Source: Epiperipatus broadwayi | Lineage: Eukaryota; Onychophora; Udeonychophora; Euonychophora; Peripatidae | Direction of reading: 5' to 3' | Length of the DNA: 64,000 nucleotides | Assembly: GCA_028023455.1 (NCBI GenBank) | Contig: JAQFVV010012424.1 | Coordinates: 788,001-852,000 of the forward strand | Part shown: one piece after another, positions 21,392-33,340 of the stretch | Position numbering within the stretch: the stretch's first letter is position 1 | Layout of the letters: each line of letters begins with the position of its first letter | The notes under the pieces: model-generated | Seen by the model: only the letters and a program-made list of their open reading frames with translations | Databases searched by the model: none | What the model was told of the DNA's origin: nothing | Position numbers and translations under genes: made by a program

Positions 21392-24300
21392 GGAATAGTT
21401 TGCAGCAGTATTTCATAGTACAAAATGACCACAGTAATACTATATACCTATTTTGAATCTGGGTACTTTTTCTAAAAGTTTAATGTATATTTTGCAAAAA
21501 TCTCTAAAACATTTTGCAAACATTTATTATCAGCCAAAAGTGTTTAATCATTTTTGGGGATTTATTTTTTAGCAAAAGTAGTGATTAGTTTAAGAATATT
21601 TAAGATTTCAAAACATTTATTTAATATTTGAATAGTTCTCTTTAACTTTGGAAATTAGATTCCATTCTGGAAGCATTTTACTATTGTAAAATTCTGTCTG
21701 TGTTCTAATATCCCACTTATTTAAAAAATGCACACAATTATTAAAGCATAAATTATTACTTGCATAGTAAAGAAACACTTGTCAGTCAACATAAACTTAC
21801 CTAAACCATGGCTTCCAATGACTTATTTATCAAAAATGGCTGATAAAATTAAAAAAAAAAACCATTTGTAAACAAAAATACATCTGTCAACCTCAACAAT
21901 ACTAAAGACAAACTACTAAAGGAAAAAATCCTACAAATAGTTTATGTAATTCAGTGCAATGGTCCAGGATGCATAGTGATATATTACAGATAATATCAGC
22001 CAACACTACCATAAAAATAATGCAGCACAAATACTTATACAAACACCCTAAAAAAAACATGAATATATTATGTTTGTGTTCTTAGATAATAAAAAAAAAA
22101 GGGGGACATAACTTTGATTCACAAAATGTTAACCTAGTATGCTTAGAATGTGATTACAGAAAAGAAAGTAAATGAAGCATGATACATAGTAAATCACAAC
22201 TGTTATATGCAAAAGAGAGAGTAGCACCAATTATCACACTGTGAAATATGTAAATGAGCCCTTTTACATATTTAGAATAATGAAGAAACACTATAAAAGC
22301 AGCAAATCAAACAAAATAATGCAGCTATAATTATGGTGCTTGACATCAAATGTGCACTTTGCCAAACAAATAATTGATGAAAAAGAGTAATCCACTTCAT
22401 CAGATGTACTAACATATATATGCAAGGTTGTTACAGATAAATATTCAAGTGAAAGTAAAAATTACCTCATTCAGTAAGGTTAAATTTTTAGCAAAATTAA
22501 TTATGGTCCATAATGAACTTTATTTTAGTAATGTTAGAGAAAGAATTTTGCAATGACAAGTTTGGATATGTATTTTTTCTTGCCTCTTCAAAACTGAAAT
22601 CTAGAATATCATACTGACATTCACAAATGACAAAGTAACAGAAATTAATATTCACTGCTACGGCTGCATTTAGTTATTTTGCATGTTATTTGTCACAAAC
22701 GAACCACATGGTCACATTCTCTAAATTGCATGGGAGATAACATAAATGACTCTCCAGCTCTATGATATCATAAGGAACCAACATATGCACAACCTTCTAC
22801 ATGTATTATGCACTTTTCTGACATGTAAACCAAAGCATTCCCAGATCAGGAGAAAATAGCAGCTGCCTATTTCATAAGACAGCTTGCAAACAATTACTGC
22901 TGGGTCCAAAATATGCTGGTTTTATTAAACAGGCTAATTTCACACTTGATACACTAAAATATGGAAATGCTTACATAGGGGTATTATTATATTTAAAAGA
23001 GAGGTAATACTATAATTGTTCTAGGTGATTTTAATGATATATAGCAAAACGGATAGCTTAGAGTTTGACTACAATAAAAGGAAAAAAATAATTTTTGTTA
23101 GGATATGTAAATAATGTGCATAAAGATGAATACATATTGGGAAGTAATTTCTCTAAAGATATAGATTCTTTATCAGTATTCATTTTTTGTAATTTCATTT
23201 CTTTTATTTTAATGTATTATGAAATTTCTATTCCAGTGTTACTAATGTTGTTAAATAATTCCTGGGCATTCATTTTTCTTTACTTTTGTATAATTTTTCT
23301 TTACAATTAAATTTATTTTTTGTATTGTATAACAGAAATCATGTATGTTTTGACTGTTTTTAATATCATTTAATATACACGAATGGGTGCATGGCTGGTC
23401 TAATATACAAGGCAAAGAAACAACTATCGCAGGTTTTGAAATAGGATAAGCACAAAAAAGAAAATCAATAGCAGAAAAATGGATATATAAATTTTACTTT
23501 AAAAAATGTAATATTTATAATGAAAATAACTTTAATTAAAAGTTGTTCAATTTTTTTAACACATTTTCCCCATCCTTAAATATTCTAATTTTTTAATGAA
23601 ATAATAAGTGCTAAGAGAAATGTAAACAAAAATATTGGGGCAATCTATTCTTTAAGTATGAAATAATTTTTTTTTCATTTGCAATATTCTGAAATTCTTA
23701 AATGGTCATATAAATGAAGTTTTTGGAAGTTGTAAAATAAAACTTAAAAATGTTGCAGCTTTAAACTGATTCAATTGGATCTGAGTAGCATGGAGGTAAA
23801 AAAAAATCTACATTGCAAGTAATGCAATAAAAACAATTTACTTTCTTTCTAAAATTCAAAATCTTCAAATATTTCAGTTTTGTAAATGCATAGATTCAAC
23901 TATCATGCATCAAAACTTAAAACTATAATTTTAAAATTAAGATAAATCATTACTTGATTAAAGAATAGAATAGAATAGAATAACAAAACCAAATTAGGAA
24001 TTCCCCAGTGACTTATTCTTTTGTTGCAAAAGATTGTATTTGGCAGTCAACTGAAGAAGTATCTTCTTATTGTCTGATCTTAACCATTTTTTTGTTTGTT
24101 TGTTTTTTAAATTAAGTTTATTTTTAAATGTTCTGGATTTTTGAAAACGTTTTTGGTAAGTATGTGGAAGTGTAATGTTTTAAATCATGGTAGAAAATCA
24201 TTTGAAGATAAAGTAAAATTTAAAAAGCAAATAATTTATTTTGTATCTATATTTTAATTTAACAAGTAATTATTTTCAGGATATCTGAAAAAAGATTTGT

Positions 24301-24985
24301 GAAGATAAATTGGTTTTTTATTTTAAGCTGCAATAGTTGCAAATGATTTATTGTACTGCTATCAATTTTCAAGTATTTTAATTTCATATTATTTTAAAAA
24401 TTGAACAGATGTTCTCTCAGTATCTTTCTAAATGTGTATCTATTTTGTAAAAATCAAATTAATTTAAATGTAGCTCATATAGTTTAAGTTTTATACCTAC
24501 TTTTTCTGATTTCATAGTAGTGGGTATCTCATACTGCTTGTAGTCTAAATGATGGTAATTTGTTTTTCTTTTTCTGATAACTTTTTTCTACTTTTTAAAA
24601 CACATATTATAAACTTATTGCAATGAATAGCAATAATAATAAAAAGAAAATTTAATTCATTATAATAACTGATTATAAGAAAGCAATCAATTGAATCCAG
24701 TTAAACAAAAATAATTTTATTTCTTCAATTTTACATTTTTATAGCTACATTTTTTTATAAAAACATTTTAATGCATATCATAAATAATATTTATAATTTT
24801 TAAAAAATCAAGTTTGAAATAATATTTATATAAAACAAATATTCTTTTTAGGAATATATGAGATATAGTTTGTAGCATTTACATGACTAAACTGCATTGT
24901 AGCCATACAAATAAATTTTAAGTAAAATAAAGTAAAAGGAAAGAAAAACTTAATAAATAGTTGAATGATTCTGTAAAACAAAATT
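21392..24985. other. A+T-rich, nothing recognised
   Basis: No exon, domain or repeat family was recognised in about 3.6 kb. A short (AGAAT)4 microsatellite lies at about 23963-23983. Confidence 0.4.
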
Positions 24986-24989
24986 TGTG

Positions 24990-25640
24990 ACGGTCATCAT
25001 CATTTTCAAGCATTATCAATTCACTGCCAAGTTAAAGTCTCTCCACGTTTAATTCCGCTTCTTTAATCCACAGCCTGTTTTCTCCATATCATGCCCATAA
25101 ATTTTATTATTTTATTTATCTCACATGTGATGACCTCAACTATCCATCTCTTATCATCTCTTCTAGATCTATTTCATTTTCTAAATTCTTTGTCTCACTC
25201 ATATATATTGTCTTTGATTTTTTTATTACTATTATCATAATCTCCAAACTTTGTTGAGGAATCTGAAGTCTCTATAATGCTGTTCTGTTAAATATCCGAG
25301 TCTAGATCGACATGTAAGATCTTGTAAACACATCTATTAAAATGTTTCTTTTCAAACACATAGACATATTTCTTTAATATTAAATTATTTCTATCAATAA
25401 TATTCCAAGTTATGTCATCCACCTATATGTTTTAATCTGTATCAAAAATTTGATGAAAGAATTCATAGTTGTTAACTTTTTATAATTCATTTTTTATAAA
25501 TCTTCATTTTCTTCTCAGAAAATCCATTGAAGATTACTTTAATATTTTTTTAACATTTGTAATTGGTTTTTTTTTTTTTTTTATCTGATAACTTTTGCAA
25601 TATTTTATGAAACTGTGAAGCATTCTTTCAAAAATAATAT
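24990..25640 (-). mobile_element. RTE-type LINE fragment
   Basis: Minus strand: an RT C-terminal block NNLILKKYVYVFEKKHFNRC (near 25325-25390), similar to NNLILKGNMPMCLTRKVFNK of the 57-kb copy, then the 3' end with its ATGATGACC-like tail at 24995-25010. Many stops; truncated at its 5' side near a T run at 25568-25583. Confidence 0.65.
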
Positions 25641-25649
25641 CATTTTAAA

Positions 25650-26041
25650 AATCTGTTATTTAAATAAGTCTGGTTTTTCCCCCCACTCCTTTAGCTTCTC
25701 ATTTTAACACATAAAATATTTATGTAAAACTACGGTAAAAAGTTTTAGAAATACAGAATCACTCTAATAAACACTCTTTCCTGATTTGTATTGATCTGTT
25801 CTATAAGAATAGCCATAGGGTTACTACAGCAAAATATACAACAATAAATAAATAAATCCACAAATACTGACTATTAGCTATTTATTATCTGAATTAATTT
25901 CTTAGTATTTATATACAAAAATAAGGTCAGGTTAGTAATAATCAATAATATATACAATTAACATAATAAAATAAAAGTATAAACATATAAATATCACTAA
26001 ACATAATCCAATCACCATTCTTTATGTTTACCCAAGCTGTT
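25650..26041. other. nothing recognised
   Basis: A+T-rich sequence without recognised features. Confidence 0.4.
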
Positions 26042-26189
26042 TACACAGAGGCAAAACTATACAGTAGTCCACTCACTAATTAAAGCCACAAACTAGAAAC
26101 TAGTCTGGGGATATTGGATGAGTAGGCACTAGATAGGGATTTTATGTACAGACCTTCCTGCATCCATTGATTAGAGTTTTGCCTCTGTA
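26042..26189. mobile_element. short MITE with CAGAGGCAAAACT ends
   Basis: The 144-bp body has terminal inverted repeats CACAGAGGCAAAACT (26044) and AGTTTTGCCTCTG (ending 26187), flanked by TA on both sides, as in Tc1/mariner-type MITEs. Its interior, in reverse complement, matches the repeat at 41012-41240 (ACTAGTTTCTGGCTTGTGG-like core), and partial copies are at 37870 and 42290. No coding capacity. Confidence 0.65.
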
Positions 26190-26410
26190 TAAATATCACT
26201 ACTTATATGATTACTCAGAAAATCTAAACCCTAAGGCTTATCAAAAAGATAGTATAACCTGTAAGAGCCCTGCCCACAAAAGACGATAGCAATTTTTATT
26301 TCATCTTGCTAAATATTGATCATTAAAAGTTTTTCTGTATGGCTTATATAGAGAAGCCATTTGGACATTCCATGCATATGTAATTCTCCAATATTATCCT
26401 GGAATATTAT

Positions 26411-26549
26411 AGGTTTTTAACCAGTTTTTTTTTTCATATGTCATAGCATCGGCTGGGATGCGAACCCACAACCATCCGCAATCAACTACTTACTTGCATG
26501 GCTGCTGCAATATCTCTCGGCTAACAATGCAAGCCAGGTTTTTAAACAG
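26411..26549 (-). repeat. compact tRNA-Val-like SINE, copy 3, with TSD
   Basis: AGGTTTTTAACCAG (26411-26424) and AGGTTTTTAAACAG (26536-26549) form a 14-bp duplication with one mismatch. On the minus strand the T-arm (GGGTTCGCATCC), the GATGCTATGACATATGA trailer and the poly(A) tail match the other two copies. The anticodon arm region is altered and longer, so this is the most diverged copy. Confidence 0.7.
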
Positions 26550-27485
26550 TTCAGATTTGTAATGACATTACTTAAATAATTTCTAATTTGCAAACAGTAC
26601 GAATTTCTGATTATTATTTTTGACATTTAAAAAATAATTTTGTATATCTTAATGGTTTCTATGACTACACGAATTGCTATTGTGAGTTAATTAAAATGTT
26701 TCCAAAATCCCAGCGGTTTGTCAAATTACATCAATTAATATGGGATACTGTTATAGAAACCATTAGGATCTCTGTAATTCTTTTTAAAATGTCAAAAATT
26801 ATGAACTTTGTGATACATTTAATGTTTAAAATGAAGGAAAGTATCATAAGAAGTTTAATAATTTAATATTTAAGAATAATTCTTTGATGATTATGTTAAT
26901 GTCTAAGGATTTGAGTGCCTTAAAGATGAAGTCGGGTAGTTTAAATTGGTCTTAATTTGTTTAGACAATAATAATAGCAGTGGACCATTGGATGATGCAG
27001 AAAGTCCAGAAAAAAAGCTAGACAATGTTGGTTTTGTAGAAAGTGCATCATGAAGGCTAATTGTATTATTTTCTGATGTCTTCATCTATTGTTCTGCAAG
27101 CACGTAGCAGTGACTTTATTAGATTTTTATTTAAAAACATGCTCTGTCTGTCTCCTATGCTGCTTTTAAACTATTGTGGTTTTTTCATTTTATATACTTA
27201 AAATCCAAAAGGTCCAGCAAAATTTATCATGATGCATTGTTGTTGCTTTTTTATAAAATATAGGAATTTTTATTCTGTAATTTGGTTACAACTTATATGA
27301 TAAGGTTAAAAATAGGATACATTAAATGGTATTCAAAGAAGAAATGTTTGATGACATTTATTATCTTATTACAAATCTTTGAGTGTACATGATTGTATTG
27401 TGGGCTACACAAAGTTTAACTCGTCATTTTACTCGGGGAAATGTTACTCGGGGAAATGTTGATTCACATATTATAACTGAGAAAT
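26550..27485. other. nothing recognised
   Basis: A+T-rich sequence. The minus-strand ORF at 26903-27085 shows no domain. CATTTTACTCGGGGAAATGT includes a short 15-bp tandem repeat at 27431-27461. Confidence 0.35.
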
Positions 27486-27489
27486 TGAA

Positions 27490-28400
27490 ACTGCAATGGA
27501 CCCTTCATGCCCCCCTGTTGACAGAAGGAGAAAATCAGTGCCTGAAACAATCCCCTCATACCCTCATCCCAGTTGCCTCCATAGTGCTAGGATTTAGGCC
27601 CCAGGAATCCCCTAACCTCAGATTCTCCCATCCAGACAGCAAAGATGAGTGAAACTGTGGTCCCAATCCAAGATAATTGTTGATTTACACAGTGCAATAC
27701 AAAATTCCAACTACCATGAATAACATCATCCCCCATCACCCTAAAAATGAGAAAGTCTATGCCAGTAATGATCCCCTCATACCCTCATCTCAGCCAGCCT
27801 GAAAACTAGGATTTAGGCTCTAGGGACCCTCCCAGACACCAGACTCCCCCATCCAGGCAACAAAGATGAGTCAAACACTGGTTTTAAATAAAAGGTAAAA
27901 TCACCGCAGCAATCTCTTAAGTTTTTCAATGGATGGCACATATTATGTTCAATTTAAAGAACACTTCACAGTTTTACATAGTAACTATTAATTTACAAAG
28001 TCTTTTGCAGAAATCCAATTAACAGGTTGAATTTGTCCATAATTTATCCAGTAAAATCTAGAAACATTCATCTGTAAGATGAATAGCTATTGACAGAATT
28101 GCAATGTTATAAAGTAGCTGCTGATTCATACCACAAAATACAGAAACCAGAGCACAATGAAACACATCACCCCCCACTGAAACGAGAAAGCCAATGCCAG
28201 TGATGATCCCCCAAAGCATTCACAACTCAGCCGGCCTCCCAACAGCTGGGTCTCAAGGCCCTGGGACTCTTCCAATCACAAGACATCCACCTCGATGGGA
28301 AGGAGAGTGAAACACCCACCCCAATCTCGACATAAATCACAGCGAAAATCACCAGAACTTTCAATGGCTGGCAACTAAGTTTTCCTCTTGTTATCAAAAT
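27490..28400. repeat. G+C-richer degenerate repeat, three copies
   Basis: Three related blocks start near 27497, 27725 and 28160. Each contains variants of ATGCCAGTAATGATCCCC, a GGATTTAGGC/GTCTCAAGGC block and CCATCCAGGCAACAAAGATG. Copies 2 and 3 continue into AAAATCACC...TTTCAATGG. Spacing is irregular (about 230 and 435 bp). The base composition is unlike its surroundings. ORFs across it are by-products of the repeat. Confidence 0.65.
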
Positions 28401-28924
28401 CAAGAACCTTAATATATATATATATATATATATTAGGAAATACACACTTATATTATATACTATATAACCCTCAATTCAAAGATCAGCAAGGCAACTGTTA
28501 ATTTACATAGTGTAATGTAGAACATAAAATGACAAATTGCAATTAGACAGTATTGTTTTGGTTGTATTAATCCATAAGCTGATTAACTGTTGATAGTAAT
28601 CTAATGTTACAATTCAAGATGAATTATCAATTCCAGAATTCAAATATGAATGGCATTCGAAAATCAATTCAATGTTCCAGACAGCAACTGTTGATTTATA
28701 TAGTGTAATGTAGAAGTTAAAATGACTGATTGAATTTTGATCGTTATATTTTGCTGCCTTTATCCATGATATGATTTACTGTTGGTGATAATCAAATGCT
28801 ACAATTAAAGGTGATTTATAAAGTCTAGAATTTAAAAAGTGAATAGCATTTTGAGAGAAAAAATATATGAAGATGAAAAATACTCTGTTTGAAACAACAG
28901 CGCTAAAACTGCAATTAACAATGC

Positions 28925-28960
<36 letters not shown>

Positions 28961-29290
28961 AAATACACACTTACATTATATGCTGTACAAACACCAATTT
29001 AAAAATCAGCAAGTGTAATGCAGAAATTAAAATGACAAATTGCGATTAGACATGAGCTGATTAACTGTTGATGGTAATCCAATATTACAATTCAGGATGA
29101 TTTATCAATTGCAGAATTCAGATATAAATGGCATTCGATAAGTCAATTCAAAGTTCTGAAAGCAATTGTTGATTTATATAGTGTAATGTAGAAGTTAGAA
29201 TGACTGATTGAGTTTTGACTGTAATATTTTGCTGCCTTTATCCATGATATGATTTGCGGTTGGTGATTATCAAATGTGGTGATTATTTGC
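28401..29290. repeat. 523-bp tandem repeat with TA microsatellites
   Basis: Two long units begin with GGAAATACACACTTA-like sequence at 28435 and 28957 and stay similar to about 28800 and 29285. Each is preceded by a (TA)n run (28411-28434 and 28926-28957). Within a unit the phrase TTTATATAGTGTAATGTAGA occurs as a sub-repeat. The phrase TTACACAGTGCAATAC in the 27.7-kb block links both halves of the region into one composite satellite. Confidence 0.75.
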
Positions 29291-30499
29291 AGAGATAATT
29301 TATATCTGAAAAGAGAGCTAAGAAGCTACTCTTTTAAATAGGAATAATTTTAGGGACATTTCATTCCCTAAACTAGGAAAAATGGAACTAAGATGTGGAG
29401 CCAGTAACATGTGATGTGATGTATTATGGCTTCTCCTTAAACGAAGTCAAGAATATCTTAGCAATTATGCCCAGATAAACCTGTTAGCCACTTTATTTTC
29501 TATTCACCACTCTAAATTTTCCCATATTCTGCTCCATCCCATTTCCACAACATAATCTTTGTCAACTCTATAATTTTTATATCTAAATCCCCTTTACCTT
29601 TTCCCAAACCCAACATAAAAACCAATAATTCACTTTCAGTATAATCACTTTTTTCATATTTATTCTCCCATAACTTCATTATATGTACCCTTTCTGTTTT
29701 CAAGCATTTAGATTCAATTAACAAATGCCTAATATTTTCTATTCCTTCCTTACATTATTTACAAAATAAATCACCCATATTTTTCCATTTACATGTATAT
29801 TCTCTTGTAGCTAAAGATCCCATTCGAGCCTTATGCAATAAACTACTTTCCTACTATTATCATATATTAACTCACACCTAACATTCTGTTTATTTCTATA
29901 TATATTTAAACTCTTTTTATTCTCCATACTATTTTTCCATCTCTCTAACTCCCTATTCTTTATTAATAAATCTATTCTTTTATCACATTCCTTACTACTA
30001 TAACACTCAACAATCCTCTTAACACAATCATCCCATCTTTTGTACAAATATACTGATATAAATTCTTTATCCAAATCTTTTGCATATGCATTACCTTTCT
30101 CACCCATCTTGTTACCTTCCCTTTACTCATAACCCAATTAAATACTATTTTGGCTATTCTTTTATTGTCCATAAACTGCAATCTACTAAACATTTTCATT
30201 TTACTTTTTGCATCTCTCATATAAAAACTTGACCATCCCATTTCTCTTTGAATTAACTCCCTTGCTGTCTATACTTCTGCATCCAATGCATGTCTTCCTA
30301 TTTCCCTTTGAACTGTTTCTAAATAATTTAACATCACTTTACTAACATATAATGCATCATTACCATATGTTAACCCTGCTACTGCAACTCCTTTCCATAT
30401 AATTCTAGCTACATCATATTTATTATATGAAAACACTTAACTTCTTTATCAATCCCTTTCTTTTCTTTGCTTCATTTATAAATTTTTTCTCCCATTCAT

Positions 30500-31400
30500 C
30501 CAAATAATTTTTCTGATTATTTAAAATAATTCCCAAATAACTATATCTATTTACCACACTTAATATCTCCCAATAAAAATTCTCCCAATAAAAATTCTAC
30601 ATCTTCTTTTTCCCCAGTTTTAACCATCATTATGTTTGAGTTTTCTTCACTAAATTTAATCCCCATCTCTTTACCCACTCTTTCACATGTCCTCAGCATA
30701 ACTTCCATATTTTCTCCTTTTTTTGCACACAAAAATATATCATCTGCAAAAAAAAAACCCTGACAAAATATATACTCCCTTACTGCCTATTAACGGTATC
30801 TCTATCCCTCTTCCTAATCATTCTATTGCTCTTTCCATTTCACTCAAATACAACACAAACAAAATAAGTGACATAGGGCAAGGACACAAGCAAAATAAGT
30901 GACATAGGGCATCCTTGCCTTAGTCCCACCCCATTTTTAACTTTAACTGATTCTATATTCCCTAATTGATATATATATAATAATTATTTTCATATAATTT
31001 TTAAATAATATCTATTAAAGCTTCATCCATTCCCAAATTTGCTAACTTATCCATAATCTATTTCTATTTACTCTATCATATGCCTATCTATAAAACTCAT
31101 ATATAACTGTTTACCTGAATTACTGCTCATATCCATAAGTTGTGTAACTACAAATAAACTATCTCCTATACGCCTATCTAATCTAAAACTTCCTTGCATT
31201 TCCCCCACTACATTATTCCCTTCCATCCATTTTACAACTCTACTAGCCACCATATATGAGAAAACTTTATATAAAACTGATGTTACCGCTATTGGTCTAT
31301 AATTATTCAACTTTATATGATATTTACCCTTTCCTTTAAATAATAATCTTACTCTTGTATTACTCCAACTACTTGGGAAAACTCTATTCTGTGCCATTTT
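30500..31400 (-). pseudogene. LINE reverse transcriptase domain
   Basis: Conserved RT blocks in order: NNYRPIAVTSVLYKVFSYMV (31250-31310), VGEMQGSFRLDRRIGDSLF (31160-31215), GLRQGCPMSL (near 30897-30930), FFFADDIFLCAKK (near 30725-30755, with both catalytic Asp) and MGIKFSEENSNIMM. A stop and a short duplication separate the last blocks. Confidence 0.75.
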
Positions 31401-32047
31401 ATTGAAACCAAGATAATAACTTTACTTTTGCCCTATATCCTAAATTCATTACCATCTCTGCTGCCCATCCATCTAAACCTCTTGCTTTTCCACTTTTCAA
31501 TTTCTTCTCTACCTCATTCAGTTCATTTTCTGAAAACCTAATATTCCCATTACTATATGCTTTCATGTTTTCTATCACTCTATCATTCACATCTAATATC
31601 TTTTCTATATTCATTACATATCTATTTAAAATTCTCTCTAAATCTTCTCTAGAGCTACACTCTATTCCCTCATCATCTAGTAATACTATCTCTCTCTCCC
31701 CTACACTTCTCCTTTTAATGTAATTCCAAAAATTTTTATTCCCATCTCTTCCACTTTTATTAATATCCTCCAACAATTTACTATTCAATTTCATTCTCTC
31801 TCTATAATTATCTATTTTAGACAACTTTTTCTTTTCTAAGTACTTTTCCCATTTAACATTAATATCTCTTTCACTTTCCTTATTCTTAATAGCACACTTG
31901 TATTCTCTACATTCTTCTTTTCTCTCTTTTACACTTTTACTAAATCTCATTTTTTTACTACTTTTAATCTTCTGAATATTCTCACCTAAAACCTTATTTG
32001 CCACTTTTTCTACTTCTTTACACCAGTCCGTATGAGTCCCCAACCCA

Positions 32048-32800
32048 CTATTCCGTGATTTTTTCAACTTGTATTTTATACTCTTCCAACTTATTCTTAT
32101 CATTCACTCTCCATCCACATCTTTCACTATTATTTCTACTTTTATTTCTATTCTCCATCACATTACTAACCATTTCAATTACAATGAAGTTATGATTACT
32201 AGTGCATACTTTTTCTTCATTATCAAACACCTTAATTTTCTGTATTTTATTTATTCCCTCTTTCTCTACCAATACATAATCTATTGTGTGAAATATATTA
32301 TTTCTAGACCATGTGTATTGTCCTTCATAAATATTTAATAAATTTCCAAAACTCAAATTCACTTTCTGACAAAAATTCTTCAAAAGCTGTCCATTCTTAT
32401 TATTTACATCATCAATTTTTTCAATATGCCCATTCGTATCCCCTATAACCATTATTCTCTTCCCCTTTTCTTTAAAACTTTGTATATCCTTAACTAGACA
32501 TTTGTATATGTTACTATTCCACTCCATTATTATTTGACTATCTCCAGTGGCTATATAAACTATAGCCACCATCCATTCTTGTCTACCCAACCTTATTTCA
32601 AACCACAATGTTCTTGACATTTAACAATATTTAAATATTTTTTTGATATAACCCCTATACTACCACCCTTTTTTCTTTTCTATTTATACCCTGATATACC
32701 AACTGTTTCAAAATAGGTTCTTTTTCTCTTAGATATGTTTTCTACTACTGCTAATACATCAAGCTCTTCATTTTCAATTGTTTTATTTAATTCCATTCAC
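32048..32800 (-). pseudogene. LINE AP-endonuclease domain
   Basis: The exonuclease-endonuclease-phosphatase fold is recognisable from LDVLAVVENISKRKRTYFE (near 32720-32780), VIGDTNGHIE (the GDFN-like motif), HTIDYVLVEK (TIDYI-like) and TSNHNFIVIEM (the SDH motif near the end). In the last one the catalytic Asp is Asn, which would impair cleavage. The open stretch at 32048-32620 is 190 codons, the longest domain fragment left intact. Confidence 0.7.
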
Positions 32801-33049
32801 TTTTCTGATCTCCTACCACCTTGCATATTCAAAAACCCACTTTTTATCAATTTCTTCTTTCCTAACTACTCTTTTATAAATTCTTTTAATTCTTTCTTCT
32901 CCATTACATTTATAAATTACTTTGTTATCAGTAATTTTACAAACCCATTCCTTCTCCATATCTATATTTATATCTAAATCAAATTCCTTTTGCTTATTTC
33001 TTATATTCCATCCATTCTTTTTAATAATATTACAATTTAAAATCCCACA

Positions 33050-33330
33050 CCCCTTTATAAGTTTCCTGAAAAAAATTCTTTATAAATCAAGCTCCCTAAA
33101 ACTTCACTTCTTTGTTTTCCTAAATGCAACCCATCTTTACTATATAACCCCTCTTTTCAATAAAACAATCCAACACACCCACAAACGTAACATTATTTCT
33201 CTCACACAATTTTTTTCAATCTCTCATTTATAGAATATGCCCTATCTAACAAATAACTTTTGTCAAATCTTAGTAACAATCCAACTCCTCCTACTCCTCC
33301 TTTAATCATAGTCAAATTCCTAATCAAATC
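33050..33330 (-). pseudogene. SGNH/esterase-like segment of the LINE
   Basis: Upstream of the endonuclease, minus-strand frames read GGVGGVGLLLRFDKSYLLD, then KDGLHLGKQRSEVLGSLIYK (codons for DGLHL at 33121-33135). The D-G-x-H-L motif near the end of a domain is the block V (catalytic Asp-His) signature of SGNH/GDSL hydrolases, known in ORFs of some CR1/L2 LINEs. Only the C-terminal part of such a domain is visible. Confidence 0.45.
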
Positions 33331-33340
33331 TACATACTGG

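Larger units (their letters stand above)
29490..33340 (-). pseudogene. APE-type LINE polyprotein pseudogene
   Basis: This is a nearly full-length non-LTR retrotransposon ORF on the minus strand, about 3.8 kb, in broken frames. Order from its 5' end: an SGNH/esterase-like tail (33.05-33.33 kb), AP endonuclease (32.05-32.8 kb), a lysine-rich linker (31.4-32.1 kb), reverse transcriptase (30.5-31.4 kb), a C-terminal region with GWSSFYMRDAKSKMKMF (near 30190-30240) and a zinc-like C..C...H...C motif (near 29700-29790). Such proteins nick target DNA and copy their RNA onto it. Jockey/CR1-group affinity is likely, but I cannot fix the clade. Internal stops and small duplications make it inactive. 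No poly(A) or simple-repeat tail is clear. Confidence 0.75.

Noticed and set aside
21780-21840. Minus-strand exon ending TTTAG|GTAAGT
   Set aside because: All three frames are closed, one by the TAG at the donor itself.
28776-29049. Overlapping ORFs on both strands with Ile-Tyr runs
   Set aside because: Produced by (TA)n microsatellites in the satellite.
31998-33233. Plus-strand ORFs of 65-103 codons
   Set aside because: They are antisense to the LINE endonuclease and linker; hydrophobic, low-complexity and without splice signals.
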